Assembly: GCF_036321025.1 (NCBI RefSeq)
Contig: NZ_JAZAPB010000002.1
Location: 868,001 to 932,000, forward strand
Reading direction: 5' to 3'
Length of the DNA stretch: 64,000 nucleotides
DNA from: Alteraurantiacibacter hainanensis
Lineage (GTDB): Bacteria; Pseudomonadota; Alphaproteobacteria; Sphingomonadales; Sphingomonadaceae
Of this stretch, positions 1 to 7,854 are shown piece by piece. The first letter of the stretch is position 1. Every line of letters starts with the position of its first letter. The translations under genes were made by a program, and so were the position numbers. The notes beneath the pieces were generated by a model. The model was given only the letters and a program-made list of their open reading frames with translations. It was not told the DNA's origin and did no database searches.

Positions 1-183
1 TTCGGCGTCGGCGGTCGCCTCGTGGAATCCGAACTGGTTCTGCGGCGGTTCCTGCACGTCGACGGTGGTCACGCTCTCGGCCTGGGTGGTCCCCTCGTTC
101 TGCGCGCAGGCGACGAGGGTAAGCAGCATGGCAGTGGCGGATACCGCGCCGGTCATGCCGGTAAGTCGGGCCTTGTTAGTCAT
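1..183 (-). CDS. Small lipoprotein, N-terminal part (runs off window start)
   Basis: I translated this directly from the reverse strand. ATG is at 183 with a GGGGAG ribosome site just upstream. The visible 61 residues start with a basic stretch (MTNKARL), then a hydrophobic run ending in the lipobox LVAC, then an acidic, Gln/Thr-rich linker. This predicts a lipid-anchored periplasmic or outer-membrane protein. The C-terminus is outside the window, so no family can be named. It lies downstream of the flippase on the same strand, with a 154-bp gap, so it probably has its own promoter. An ATGTT-AC-AACAT dyad sits in that gap at 236-247. Confidence 0.7.
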   Translation of the reverse strand, partial: MTNKARLTGMTGAVSATAMLLTLVACAQNEGTTQAESVTTVDVQEPPQNQFGFHEATADAE

Positions 184-337
184 AACATCTCCCCTTCTGT
201 TCACCGATCCGGGTCAGATCGATGAGATTAAGGTGATGTTACAACATTAATCGTGGCTGAATTGTGGCGAAATTAAGGCGGGTCTGCCTTATTTGCGCCC
301 GCCGGTCAAATTCTCGATTCCAGATGGTCTGCGGGGC

Positions 338-1903
338 CTACAGCGGAGGCGGGTGTGGCGGCCCTTCAGCTTCCCTTGCGGCTTTGGGCGTACGGCTGAA
401 CAGCACGCGGTCCTCAGGCCCGAAGCCGCGCGTCCAGATGATGTAGCCGTACACGCCGATGATCGCGGGAATGCCCAGCGCCAGTTCGGCCCACTCTGGC
501 AGCAGGATGGCCACCTGGCCGACCAGCACGGCAGCGGCGGCGGCCCATACCAGCGCCCAGCGCCAGTTGTTGATCGAGTGGCCCAGAATTCGGCTCAGCA
601 TCATCGCCTTCACGACCGAGGCCACGCCCAGCGCCACCATCAGTGATCCCGCCGCCGCGGCCGCGCGCCAGAAATCGGCGCGCTGCGGATCGGCGAAATC
701 CATCGAGTCGATCACCAGCATGGCGCCCACGGTCAGCAGCGCCTGCAAGCCGATGGTGCCGATGGAGACCCAGAGATTGCGCACGCGGGCGACGTAGATC
801 AGTGCCGCCTCTGACACGACGGCCGTCGCTGCAACCACTTCCGCCGCCAGCAGGAATGCCAGCGCGGCCGTGCCCGGCACGAATTCGCCGTCGTCCCCCA
901 TCAGGCCCATCAGCGCCTCGCCCGGAATGCCAAGGGCCAGCGCGATGCCCGCCTGCGCGGCGACGATCCAGAAGCCGACCTGGCACACCTGCCGGGCGAT
1001 GGCGGCGTAGTCCTTCACCTTCAGCTTGGCAGTGATGACCGGGCCAAGGATCGGCTCGAAACTGGTCTTCAGCTTCTGCGGCAGGCTGGCGACCTGCTGC
1101 GCCATCCAGTAGATGCCCAGCGCCACCGGCCCTGCGAACAGGCCCAGGATCAGCAGGTCGACGCGGCGGGTGCCCCATTCGATGGCATCCGTCACCGCCA
1201 GCGGCAGGGCGCGCGCCACCATCGGGCCGATGCGGGATGGGCGGGGCGACCATCCGCGTGGCAGACCGTAGGTTCGGAAGAAGGGCACCAGCGCCGTCAC
1301 CAGTCCGGCGAAGATGGAGGCGATGTAGGCCAGGATCAGGCCGCCATCGCCGATCGTGGGCACGAACCAGAACGCCCCGGCGAGAATGGATATCGTCCAC
1401 GGCTCCACCACGGCGCGCGCCCGCACGGTGGTGCCGATATCGTACTTGTAGGCCTGCGCGGCCAGCACGATCTCGGTCAGGGCATAGCCGGGTATTGCCA
1501 GCACGATCCAGCGGTCGAGTTCGCTCGACATGCCGTTGGGAAACAGCGGCGCGGGGAAGGCGAAGTAGACGGCTGCCGCCAGTCCCGAGAAGACCAGTGC
1601 CACCAGCATGGAATCGGCGATCAGGCCGGTTTCATCTGCGTCCCCTTCGCGCAGACGCTGGGCGAGGCCGCGTTTTTCGCCGATGGAGCAGACCAGCGCG
1701 GTCAGTTCCACCACCAGCAGGGCATAGGCATAGACCCCCAGCGCTTCGGCCCCGTAAAGCTGGCCGGCGATGAAGAGGAACGGCAGCCGCGCCAACAGGC
1801 GCAGCACGAAGCCGAAGAAATTGGTCCGTCCTCCCTTGGCCAGCGCGGCGATATCGCCGCCGGGCTTGCTGGCTTCCTCGTCGGTCGTATTCGGGCGGCT
1901 CAA
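338..1903 (-). CDS. Wzx/MATE-like polysaccharide flippase
   Basis: The 521-residue protein is almost entirely hydrophobic, with about 12-14 predicted membrane segments, and looks like the oligosaccharide flippase/lipopolysaccharide biosynthesis family that moves lipid-linked glycans across the inner membrane. The N-terminal ~25 residues are polar and cytoplasmic. The start is TTG at 1903, chosen because it overlaps the gpsA stop by four bases (TTGA), which implies translational coupling. It is the third gene of a tsaD-gpsA-flippase operon read leftward. No glycosyltransferase is adjacent, so the glycan substrate cannot be inferred. Assignment rests on topology and overall resemblance, not on a catalytic motif. 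Confidence 0.75.
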   Translation of the reverse strand: MSRPNTTDEEASKPGGDIAALAKGGRTNFFGFVLRLLARLPFLFIAGQLYGAEALGVYAYALLVVELTALVCSIGEKRGLAQRLREGDADETGLIADSMLVALVFSGLAAAVYFAFPAPLFPNGMSSELDRWIVLAIPGYALTEIVLAAQAYKYDIGTTVRARAVVEPWTISILAGAFWFVPTIGDGGLILAYIASIFAGLVTALVPFFRTYGLPRGWSPRPSRIGPMVARALPLAVTDAIEWGTRRVDLLILGLFAGPVALGIYWMAQQVASLPQKLKTSFEPILGPVITAKLKVKDYAAIARQVCQVGFWIVAAQAGIALALGIPGEALMGLMGDDGEFVPGTAALAFLLAAEVVAATAVVSEAALIYVARVRNLWVSIGTIGLQALLTVGAMLVIDSMDFADPQRADFWRAAAAAGSLMVALGVASVVKAMMLSRILGHSINNWRWALVWAAAAAVLVGQVAILLPEWAELALGIPAIIGVYGYIIWTRGFGPEDRVLFSRTPKAAREAEGPPHPPPL

Positions 1904-2889
1904 GCGCTATGTCCCTCGGCCTTCAGCGGACGGGCGAGCAGGGCCTGCACGACATCGCGCGCGGGCTTGCCGCCCAGCAGCGCGTTGACGGCATCGGTGA
2001 TCGGCATGGAAACGCCGTGTCTGGCTGCCAGATCGCACAGCACCGGCGCGGTGTGCGCTCCTTCGGCGACCGTGCGCTTGTCCGACAGCGCCTCGGCCGC
2101 GCTCATCCCTTCGCCCAGCGCCTTGCCGAGGGAAAAATTGCGGCTGGAGGTGGACGAGCAGGTGAGCACCAGGTCGCCCAGGCCGCACAGGCCGTTCAGC
2201 GTCTCGGCCCGGCCACCCAGCGCCACGCCGAAGCGCAGCATCTCGGCAAAGCCCCTGGTGATCAGCGCGTTGCGGGCATTCTGGCCAAGGCCAAGCCCGT
2301 CCACCACGCCGCAGGCGATGGCGAGCACGTTCTTCACCGCTCCGCCGATCTCCGCTCCGATAACGTCCTCGGAGTAATAGGGCCGGAAGTTGGGGCGGGC
2401 GATCTCCGGGGCAAGCCGGTCCCACTGGGCATCGGCCCCGCCACAGGCCAGGGTGACGGCGGCGGGCAGACCGGCGGCAACCTCGTGCGCGAAGGTGGGG
2501 CCGGACAGCACGGCGATGTCGGCCTCGGGAGCGGCTTCTTGCGCGACGTCGTTCATCATGCGGCCGGTGCTCTGCTCGATACCCTTGGAACACAGCACGA
2601 TGTCGCGCGGAAAGCGGGTCATCTGACCCAGCACGTTGCCCAGGTGCTGTGCCGGGGTCACCATCAGCAGGATGTCGCAGGCCGCCATATCGGCGAGGTC
2701 GCCGGTCGCGCGCACGGAAGGGGAAAGGTCGGCGGACGGCAGGAACAGCTCGTTGCGGTGTGTGGTGTTGATGGCATCGGCGAGGCCATCTTCAAGCGCC
2801 CAGAGCATCACGTCGCGACCGTCGGATGCCAGCATCTGCGCCAGCGCCGTTCCCCAGGCGCCTGCTCCAACAACGCCAACCTGTTTCAT
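1900..2889 (-). CDS. gpsA: NAD(P)-dependent glycerol-3-phosphate dehydrogenase
   Basis: This cytoplasmic enzyme reduces dihydroxyacetone phosphate to sn-glycerol-3-phosphate, the backbone for phospholipid synthesis. The 329-residue protein has the nucleotide-binding glycine motif GAGAWG at residues 8-13, the KNVLAIACGVVDGL segment carrying the catalytic lysine, and the TCSSTSSRNFSLG signature typical of GpsA. Length fits the family (about 330). The ATG at 2889 overlaps the tsaD stop (ATGA), and its own stop overlaps the flippase start, so the three genes are tightly coupled. The tsaD-gpsA pairing is common in Sphingomonadales. Confidence 0.97.
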   Translation of the reverse strand: MKQVGVVGAGAWGTALAQMLASDGRDVMLWALEDGLADAINTTHRNELFLPSADLSPSVRATGDLADMAACDILLMVTPAQHLGNVLGQMTRFPRDIVLCSKGIEQSTGRMMNDVAQEAAPEADIAVLSGPTFAHEVAAGLPAAVTLACGGADAQWDRLAPEIARPNFRPYYSEDVIGAEIGGAVKNVLAIACGVVDGLGLGQNARNALITRGFAEMLRFGVALGGRAETLNGLCGLGDLVLTCSSTSSRNFSLGKALGEGMSAAEALSDKRTVAEGAHTAPVLCDLAARHGVSMPITDAVNALLGGKPARDVVQALLARPLKAEGHSA

Positions 2890-3923
2890 GCCTTCACTCC
2901 TGCGCCGCGTGCGGGCTCTGCGTCGGGATCGAGCGGCCAGCGCGGCCGCGCCTTCAGGTCCAGCGGATCGGACCCGAAGCCCGCCGCCATGCGCTCCACG
3001 CCCGCCCAGGCGATCATCGCGGCGTTATCGGTACAGAGCTGCAGTGGCGGAGCGGTGAACGGCAGAGCGAATTCGCCTGCCAGACCTTCCAGCCCGGTGC
3101 GGATCGTCTGGTTCGCCGCGACGCCGCCCGCCACCACCAGCGCGCTGACAGGCTCCATCGAGCGCAGCGCCCGGCGCGTGCGCTCGAGGATGCAGTCGAG
3201 CGCGGCCTGCTGGAAGCTGGCGGCAATGTCCGCGTCGGAATGTTCGCCAGCGTCGTGCGCGCGCAGGACGGCGCTCTTGAGACCGGCGAAGCTGAAGTGC
3301 GGCTCCTTGCTGTGCACGAGCGGGCGGGGCAGGGGAACGGCCTGCGGATCGCCTTCGCGCGCCAGCCTCTCCACCGCCGGACCGCCGGGATAGCCCAGGC
3401 CCAGGATCTTGGCGGTCTTGTCGAAGGCCTCTCCCAGTGCATCGTCGATGGTGGTGGCAAGGCGCCGATACCGGCCCACGCCCTCGACCCGCAGGATCTG
3501 GCAGTGTCCGCCGCTCACCAGCAGCAGCGCGTAGGGAAATTCCAGGCTCGCGTCGGCAAGGCGCGGCGACAGTGCGTGGCCCTCAAGGTGGTTGATCGCC
3601 ATCAGCGGTGTGTCGCTGGCCATTGCCAGGGCCTTGGCGGTGACAAGGCCAACCATCACGCCGCCGATCAGGCCTGGCCCGGCGGTGGCTGCAATCGCAT
3701 CGCATTCGGCCAGCGTCACGCCGCCTTCGGCAAGCACCTTTTCCACCAGCGGGGCAAGCCGTTCGGCGTGGGCACGCGCAGCGATTTCGGGCACGACGCC
3801 GCCATAGGGCGAATGCTCCGCCTCCTGCCCGGCCACGGCCTGTGCAAGAATGGCGCGTCCGTCCGTCACCAGCGCCGCTGCCGTCTCGTCGCAGCTGCTT
3901 TCGATCCCCAGAACCACAGTCAT
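2886..3923 (-). CDS. tsaD: tRNA N6-adenosine threonylcarbamoyltransferase TsaD
   Basis: TsaD transfers the threonylcarbamoyl group to A37 of tRNAs reading ANN codons, working with TsaB and TsaE. The 345-residue protein starts GIESSCDETA (residues 6-15), the family signature, and has the metal-binding HLEGH at residues 112-116 and SGGHCQI further on. All expected motifs are present and the length is normal. It is divergent from hemC, with only 44 bp between the two start codons, so both promoters must be packed into that gap. It is the first gene of the leftward tsaD-gpsA-flippase operon. Confidence 0.97.
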   Translation of the reverse strand: MTVVLGIESSCDETAAALVTDGRAILAQAVAGQEAEHSPYGGVVPEIAARAHAERLAPLVEKVLAEGGVTLAECDAIAATAGPGLIGGVMVGLVTAKALAMASDTPLMAINHLEGHALSPRLADASLEFPYALLLVSGGHCQILRVEGVGRYRRLATTIDDALGEAFDKTAKILGLGYPGGPAVERLAREGDPQAVPLPRPLVHSKEPHFSFAGLKSAVLRAHDAGEHSDADIAASFQQAALDCILERTRRALRSMEPVSALVVAGGVAANQTIRTGLEGLAGEFALPFTAPPLQLCTDNAAMIAWAGVERMAAGFGSDPLDLKARPRWPLDPDAEPARGAGVKA

Positions 3924-3967
3924 CCCGCTTCCCCTTAGACTTTCACGCCGCTAGGGCAAGCAGACGC

Positions 3968-4897
3968 ATGACCCAGCAACCCCTACTCAAGCTCGGAACC
4001 AGGCGATCGCCGCTGGCACTCGCACAGGCGGAAGAGACCCGCGCGCGGCTGTGCGCGGCGCACGGCTGGGACGCAAATGCCGTCGAACTCGTCCTCGTCG
4101 AGGCGAGCGGCGACAAGGTGCAGGATCGCCCTCTGGCCGAAATCGGCGGCAAGGCGCTGTGGACGAAGGAACTCGATGTCTGGCTGGCTGATGGCCACAT
4201 CGACGCAGCGGTGCATTCGCTGAAGGATGTCGAGACTATCCGCCCCGCCGCCTTCACCCTGGCCGCCATTCTGCCGCGTGCCGACAAGCGCGACCGGCTG
4301 ATCGGTGCGAAGAGCCTGGCCGACCTGCCGACAGGCGCGGTGATCGGCACCAGCGCCCCGCGCCGCGCGGCGCAGGCGCTCCACGTGCGGCCGGACTGCA
4401 GTGTCGTGACCTTCCGCGGCAATGTCGCCACGCGGCTTGCCAAGCTGGAAGCGGGAGAAGCCGACGCCACCTTCCTCGCCGCCGCGGGCCTATCGCGGCT
4501 GGGACAGGACGACGTGGGCACCGTGCTCGATCCCGAAGAATGGCTGCCTGCCCCCGCGCAGGGTGCCATCGCGGTGGAATGCCGGACGGACGATGAGCGT
4601 GTCCGCGCCTTGCTGGATCCTCTGGACCACGCGCCCAGCCATGCCGAAGTCATGGCCGAACGCGCCCTGCTGCTGGCGCTGGGAGGCAGCTGCCATTCGC
4701 CCGTGGCGGTGCGCTGCACCTTTGCCGACGGGCGGCTTTCGATGCGGGCGGCCATATTCAGCCCCGCCGGGCAGGAGCGGGTGGAAGGCGAGGCGGAATT
4801 CGCCGCGGGAGACATGCACGCTCCCGCCGAGCTGGCCGCCGATCTGCTGAAGCGCGCGGGTTCCGGCATCGCCGCCGTGTTCGCCGGGCCGCAATGA
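3968..4897 (+). CDS. hemC: Porphobilinogen deaminase (hydroxymethylbilane synthase)
   Basis: HemC polymerises four porphobilinogen molecules into hydroxymethylbilane in haem and corrin biosynthesis. The start is the ATG at 3968 (MTQQPLLKLGTRRSPLAL), because the reading frame upstream of it is antisense to tsaD. At 309 residues it has normal length. Motifs seen are GTRRSPLALAQ at the N-terminus, HSLKD near residue 87 with the catalytic Asp, the APRRAAQ substrate-binding loop, and Cys242 in LGGSCHSPV, which carries the dipyrromethane cofactor. It is followed 10 bp later by hemD. Confidence 0.96.
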   Translation: MTQQPLLKLGTRRSPLALAQAEETRARLCAAHGWDANAVELVLVEASGDKVQDRPLAEIGGKALWTKELDVWLADGHIDAAVHSLKDVETIRPAAFTLAAILPRADKRDRLIGAKSLADLPTGAVIGTSAPRRAAQALHVRPDCSVVTFRGNVATRLAKLEAGEADATFLAAAGLSRLGQDDVGTVLDPEEWLPAPAQGAIAVECRTDDERVRALLDPLDHAPSHAEVMAERALLLALGGSCHSPVAVRCTFADGRLSMRAAIFSPAGQERVEGEAEFAAGDMHAPAELAADLLKRAGSGIAAVFAGPQ

Positions 4898-4907
4898 AGG
4901 GCGCGCG

Positions 4908-5576
4908 ATGATCTTCGTCATCCGGCCCGAACCCGGATTGCAATCCACCCTGCAGGGCGCGCGGGACATGGGGCTGGCGGCAATCGGACTGCCCCTGTTC
5001 GAAGTCATGCCGCGCCGGTGGGACGCGCCCGATGCGGACGGTTTCGACGCCCTGCTGCTGGGCAGCGCCAATGCCGTGCGCCACGGCGGCGCCGCGCTGG
5101 AACGATACCAGAGCCTGCCGGTGCACGCGGTGGGCGAAGCCACGGCCGAGGCTGCGCGCGAGGCGGGTTTCACCGTCGAACGGGTGGGCGAGGGCGGCTT
5201 GCAAGCCGTGCTGGATGCCAACGACACGCCGACCCGGTACCTGCGGCTGGGCGGAGTGGAAAAGGTTGCGCTGAAGCCCGGCATCCACACGGTGGCGGAG
5301 CGCGACGTATACGAGGTGCGCCCCCTGCCGATCACCGGCAGTTCGCAGGTTGGACTGCGAACGGGCAAATCGTGCATCCTGCTGCACAGCGCCGCCGCCG
5401 CGCGGCATTTCGCGGCAGAGATCGATCGCACGGGCCTCGATCGCGGCGCCATCCACCTCGCCTGTATCGGCCAGCGGGTGGCCGATGCCGCCGGCAGCGG
5501 TTGGGCCTCGGTGGAATCTGCTCCACAACCTAGCGATAGTGCCTTATTGGCGTTGGCGCGCGACATGTGCCATTAA
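4908..5576 (+). CDS. hemD: Uroporphyrinogen-III synthase
   Basis: HemD cyclises hydroxymethylbilane with inversion of ring D to make uroporphyrinogen III. The 222-residue protein is poorly conserved, as is usual for HemD. It has the family pattern of an opening RPEPG, a central LRLGG(V)EK segment and a C-terminal CIGQRVADAA. The call relies on these together with the position directly behind hemC. The start is ATG at 4908 with a weak GAAGG site overlapping the hemC stop region, so the two genes are one transcript. The Mic60-like gene follows 59 bp later. Confidence 0.9.
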   Translation: MIFVIRPEPGLQSTLQGARDMGLAAIGLPLFEVMPRRWDAPDADGFDALLLGSANAVRHGGAALERYQSLPVHAVGEATAEAAREAGFTVERVGEGGLQAVLDANDTPTRYLRLGGVEKVALKPGIHTVAERDVYEVRPLPITGSSQVGLRTGKSCILLHSAAAARHFAAEIDRTGLDRGAIHLACIGQRVADAAGSGWASVESAPQPSDSALLALARDMCH

Positions 5577-5635
5577 TCTGACAAGCCCATAGGACAGGCC
5601 GAGCGAAGCCTGCGACGGGCCGCCCGAAGGACTAT

Positions 5636-6616
5636 ATGGACCAGAGCCACCAGTTTTCCCGTGTCGGGGCCCGGAAGCACAGCATTTCCGTGCGCTCGGC
5701 GCTGATTGCGCTCGCTCTCGCCTTCGTCCTCGGAATTTCGCTGACCCTGATGTTCGCCCGCGACGGCGGTCTCGGTCTTGGCGATCTCTTCAGCGTACGC
5801 AGCGACGATAGTGCCACCACCACCAGTGCGCCGTCGACAGACGGGGTCGCCCTTGCGGGACAAGGCATGGAGAGTCCGCAGCCCACGCCCAGTGCGTCGC
5901 AAAGCGCCGGCGCCGTGGCGGAGGAAGCCCGCGAGGCGGTGCAGCGCGTGGAGGAGGTGGTGGAACAGCAGGGCGGTCTCGACAGCCGCGTTGCGGCCAT
6001 GGAACAGCGCCTGACCCGGCTGGATCTCCAGTCGCAGGCCGCAGCCGGCAATGCCGCCCGTGCCGAAGGGCTCCTGATTGCCTTTGCCAGCCGCCGCGCC
6101 ATCGAGCGCGGGGCGCCGCTGGGATATCTGGCAGACCAGTTGCGGCTGCGGTTCGGTGAAGCGCGCCCCAATGCGGTTGAAACCGTGATCGACGCGGCGC
6201 AGGAACCCGTGACGCTGGACCGACTGATCGCCCGTCTGGAAGGGATTGCCCCTGAACTGGACGACGCGCCCGAGAGCGAGGACGTATTCACCCGCCTGGG
6301 TCGTGAGCTTTCCTCACTGTTCGTCGTACGCCGCGAGGACACCCCTTCGCCCCTGGCCGAACGACGGCTGGAGCGTGCACGCCTGTTCCTGGAAAGCGGC
6401 CGGATAGAGGCTGCCGTGCAGGAAGTTCGCAGCATGCCCAACGCTCCTGTCGCCGAAGGCTGGATTGCCGATGCTGAACGCTTCGCCGCAGCCCAGCGCG
6501 CGCTCGAGACGCTGGAGACCGCGGCCGTGCTCGATCCGCGGGGCCTGCGCGACAGCGAAGGCGAACAGGTGCAGCAATTGAGCCCGGCGCTGCCCGGGCG
6601 CGAAGGCGTGAACTAG
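5636..6616 (+). CDS. Mic60/mitofilin-like membrane protein of the hem operon
   Basis: The 326-residue protein has a short cytoplasmic N-terminus, one membrane segment at about residues 20-43, and a Ser/Thr/acidic linker. A Glu/Gln/Ala-rich coiled coil follows at about 80-145, then a helical C-terminal region. That is the layout of alphaproteobacterial Mic60 (mitofilin), which shapes intracytoplasmic membranes and contacts outer-membrane proteins. In alphaproteobacteria this gene is known to sit behind hemC-hemD, exactly as here. It is shorter than mitochondrial Mic60 and the C-terminal domain is divergent, so the name rests on architecture plus synteny. The ATG at 5636 follows a CGAAGGAC site. 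Its stop overlaps the stop of the convergent hydroxylase gene. Confidence 0.7.
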   Translation: MDQSHQFSRVGARKHSISVRSALIALALAFVLGISLTLMFARDGGLGLGDLFSVRSDDSATTTSAPSTDGVALAGQGMESPQPTPSASQSAGAVAEEAREAVQRVEEVVEQQGGLDSRVAAMEQRLTRLDLQSQAAAGNAARAEGLLIAFASRRAIERGAPLGYLADQLRLRFGEARPNAVETVIDAAQEPVTLDRLIARLEGIAPELDDAPESEDVFTRLGRELSSLFVVRREDTPSPLAERRLERARLFLESGRIEAAVQEVRSMPNAPVAEGWIADAERFAAAQRALETLETAAVLDPRGLRDSEGEQVQQLSPALPGREGVN

Positions 6617-7827
6617 CCCTTCAGCAATTCGGGCAGGTCGCCGCTCATCCCGCGGGCTTCGTCCATGAACCAGCTTTTCAGCGCCGGGGTGCGCTGGACA
6701 CCCGCCATGCCGAAACGGCGCGCTGCGCTCGCCAGCTTGCCGGGTACGCCGAACAGCCGGGTGAGGGTATCGGTCGCGCCCATCACCATCAGCGAATCCA
6801 TCGCCCGCCACTTCTCGTATTTCGCCAGCATCTGCGCATCGCCGGGGTCCAGGCCCAGACGGCGACCTTCGGCCAGCACGTCCACCAGCGCCCCGACATC
6901 GCGCAGGCCCAGGTTCAGGCCCTGTCCCGCGATGGGGTGCATGCCGTGCGCGGCATCGCCGACCAGCGCCAGCCTGTGATCGACGATGGACGCGGTGTGC
7001 TGGAATCCCAGCGGATAGGACGACCGCTGCCCGACGACCGAGATGTCGCCGAAAATCCCGTGCATGCGCTTCTCAACCTCGCGCTGGAAGGCGCGCTCGC
7101 CCAGCGCCATCACGCCTTCGGCATCCTTTTCGTCGACCGTCCAGACCAGCGCGGAACGATGACGCCCCTGCTCGTCATCCAGCAGCGGCAGCAGGGCGAA
7201 GGGTCCGTCGGGATAGAAGATTTCCCAGGCCACGTTCTCGTGCGGCTTTTCGTGGGTGAGGCCCACGATGATCGCGCGGTGGCGGTATTCCCACTGCGCC
7301 ATGGTGAAGCCCGCATCCTCGCGCGTGGGCGAGCCGCGACCTTCCGCACCCACCAGCAGCGCGGCCTCCAGCACCATGCTATCGTCCAGCGTGGCGGTGA
7401 CGCCGTGCTCCTTGCGATCGCGGCTGACCACGTTCGCCTTGGAATGCCAGGCGATCAGCGGCTCGTCCTTCGCCGCCTCGAACAGCGACAGGCGCAGTTG
7501 CCGATTGGGGAACATGCGGCCCAGGGTGCCCTCGTGCGGCTCGGGCTGGAAATCGATGCGACCAGGCTTCATCCCGTCGGTCACCGCGATGGAGGCGATG
7601 GCGCAGCCGTGCGGCTCCAGCGCCTGCGCCAGGCCGATGTTGGTGAACAGGTTCCAGCTGGCCGTGGAAATGGCCGACGCGCGCCCGTCGAAGCCTTCCG
7701 CCGTCAGGTCTGCCGGGTCGGCCCGGTCGACCACGTGGCTGGACATGCCCTTTTTCGCCGCAGCGAGGGCCAGCGTCATGCCTACGAGGCCGCCGCCAAG
7801 AATGAGGAGATCGCGCTTGTCCGCCAT
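6613..7827 (-). CDS. UbiH/UbiF-type FAD-dependent hydroxylase
   Basis: A flavoprotein monooxygenase of the ubiquinone-ring hydroxylase family. The N-terminal dinucleotide fold reads LILGGGLVGMTLALAAAKKG. The second FAD motif, VGDAAHGMHPIAGQGLNLGLRD, is complete and matches the UbiH/COQ6 signature. About 404 residues, normal for the family. The start is either ATG at 7827 (used here) or GTG at 7839; neither has a clear ribosome site. It is convergent with the Mic60-like gene and divergent from the dsbD-like gene. Which ring position it hydroxylates cannot be read from sequence, since alphaproteobacterial UbiH, UbiF and UbiL overlap in motifs. Confidence 0.88.
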   Translation of the reverse strand: MADKRDLLILGGGLVGMTLALAAAKKGMSSHVVDRADPADLTAEGFDGRASAISTASWNLFTNIGLAQALEPHGCAIASIAVTDGMKPGRIDFQPEPHEGTLGRMFPNRQLRLSLFEAAKDEPLIAWHSKANVVSRDRKEHGVTATLDDSMVLEAALLVGAEGRGSPTREDAGFTMAQWEYRHRAIIVGLTHEKPHENVAWEIFYPDGPFALLPLLDDEQGRHRSALVWTVDEKDAEGVMALGERAFQREVEKRMHGIFGDISVVGQRSSYPLGFQHTASIVDHRLALVGDAAHGMHPIAGQGLNLGLRDVGALVDVLAEGRRLGLDPGDAQMLAKYEKWRAMDSLMVMGATDTLTRLFGVPGKLASAARRFGMAGVQRTPALKSWFMDEARGMSGDLPELLKG

Positions 7828-7854
7828 ATCATCGGTCACTAGTTGTCCGGCGAT

